5,696 bases of DNA from assembly GCA_004524425.1 (NCBI GenBank), contig SDNN01000184.1, positions 1 to 5,696 of the forward strand. Direction: 5' to 3'. The notes under the pieces are model-generated. The model saw only the letters and a program-made list of their open reading frames with translations. It searched no databases and had not been told where the DNA came from. A program made the translations under genes and the position numbers. The stretch is from Promethearchaeota archaeon. GTDB taxonomy: Archaea > Asgardarchaeota > Lokiarchaeia > Sigynarchaeales > SOKP01. Of the stretch, positions 4,945 through 5,696 are shown piece after piece; the first letter of the stretch is position 1, and each line of letters begins with the position of its first letter.

Positions 4945-5696
4945 ATGGTCAGAAAAGAATATATTTGCGATGCTGGTAAAAAAAGCAAGGTTATTATTGA
5001 TGATTTCTCGGTGCAAATAAGAGAAAATTGCACCCTAATACTAGGGTTTGCTGGTATCGGATTAATAGGTCCAATCATCTCAAATTCATTGATAGAACAG
5101 ATTCCCGACATGAAAGAAATAGGGTTTATTACAAGCGAATATTTACCTCCTATAGCCGTGTTCTATCAAGGGATTCTTAAAAATCCTTTCAGAATACTTT
5201 ATTCACCGCAACATAATCTAATAGTTGGTATTTGTGAAGTACCATTTCAAGTAAGCACGGCCTATAATGATTTATCAAAAACTATTTGCAATTGGGCCTT
5301 AAGTGAAGACGTGAAGGCGAAAGAGATCGTTATTTTTCAAGGCATCCCCCAGAAGGGGATCATAGATGATTATCCCGTTTATTTTGCTGCCGAAGCGGAT
5401 ATGGTTGAGAAATTAAAAAGTTTCGGGATTGAAAAAGTGGAGAAAGGAATAATTGTGGGACCAGAAAGCTCTATTCTAAATGAAGCATTAACTAATAAAT
5501 TATGTGCTTATGCTTTATTTACTCCTGTGTTAGAAATCCCAACTCCAGAAGGAGCGGCATCAATTATAGAAGTATTAAATCATATATATGATTTAAGCAT
5601 TGATACCTCAAAACTTATAGAAGAGGGAAAAGAAATTAAGGCAAAAATGCTAGAACTTGCTCAAAAAGCTCAACAATATCAACAACAATTACCAGA
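4945..5696 (+). CDS. PAC2-family protein, second tandem copy (3' end cut by window edge)
   Basis: An open frame of 250 complete codons starts at ATG 4945 and reaches the right edge without a stop. The first 250 residues align with the upstream PAC2 protein almost without gaps (one 2-residue gap in the Gln-rich tail) at about 70% identity by hand count. The same landmarks are present: LILGFAGIGLIG (31-42), TSEYLPPIAVFYQGIL, EVPFQ, KTICNWALSEDVKAKEIV, GIIVGPES, IPTPEGAASIIEVLN and the charged helix IEEGKEIKAKMLELAQKAQ. It has three cysteines the first copy lacks (29, 97 and 188), besides the shared C8 and C115. The missing C-terminus is the interesting part, because that is where a proteasome-docking HbYX motif would be. 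The likely role is a homo- or hetero-oligomeric partner of the first copy. Weak upstream signals (no ribosome binding site) suggest leaderless translation. Confidence 0.9.
   Translation, partial: MVRKEYICDAGKKSKVIIDDFSVQIRENCTLILGFAGIGLIGPIISNSLIEQIPDMKEIGFITSEYLPPIAVFYQGILKNPFRILYSPQHNLIVGICEVPFQVSTAYNDLSKTICNWALSEDVKAKEIVIFQGIPQKGIIDDYPVYFAAEADMVEKLKSFGIEKVEKGIIVGPESSILNEALTNKLCAYALFTPVLEIPTPEGAASIIEVLNHIYDLSIDTSKLIEEGKEIKAKMLELAQKAQQYQQQLP

Noticed and set aside
4908..5111. Minus-strand open frame of 67 codons
   Set aside because: It lies antisense to the start of the second PAC2 gene, whose protein aligns with its paralogue throughout.

Overview
The window is AT-rich DNA that is almost certainly archaeal. 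It carries two proteasome-assembly-chaperone-like (PAC2) genes, a two-protein SufB/SufC iron-sulfur system with no SufS, SufE or SufD beside it, an Lrp/AsnC-type regulator, and TATA-like boxes at distances that suit archaeal promoters. Gene texture and the PAC2 and winged-helix sequences remind me of Asgard or other deep-branching archaea, but the sequence alone does not prove a lineage.

Layout. Positions 569 to 1 (minus, cut by the left edge) encode an Lrp/AsnC-like regulator whose C-terminal tail begins a cysteine motif that looks like the first half of a metal-binding TRASH domain. Positions 3732 to 723 (minus) form a compact four-gene cluster read in the order sufC, sufB-like, peroxiredoxin-like, winged-helix regulator. 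sufC and sufB overlap by one base, with a strong Shine-Dalgarno inside the end of sufC; the other gaps are 42 and 35 bases. Positions 3733-4041 are a very AT-rich divergent promoter region without a gene. Positions 4042-4836 and 4945-5696 (plus; the second is cut by the right edge) are tandem PAC2 paralogues, about 70% identical by hand alignment.

How the genes may work together. The minus-strand cluster reads as a minimal Fe-S cluster assembly unit (SufB scaffold plus SufC ATPase, the arrangement called SMS, SUF-like minimal system) with a CPIC thiol peroxidase-like protein and a DNA-binding protein. This is consistent with Fe-S or redox homeostasis. The divergent PAC2 pair probably serves 20S proteasome assembly or activation: the first copy ends in Tyr-Tyr-Gln, which fits the HbYX proteasome-docking pattern. 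No tRNA, rRNA, CRISPR array, insertion sequence or clear horizontally acquired segment was seen. The most interesting points are the HbYX-like tail, the cysteines confined to the SufC tail, the predicted TRASH tail on the Lrp protein, and the unassigned regulator tied to the Suf genes.
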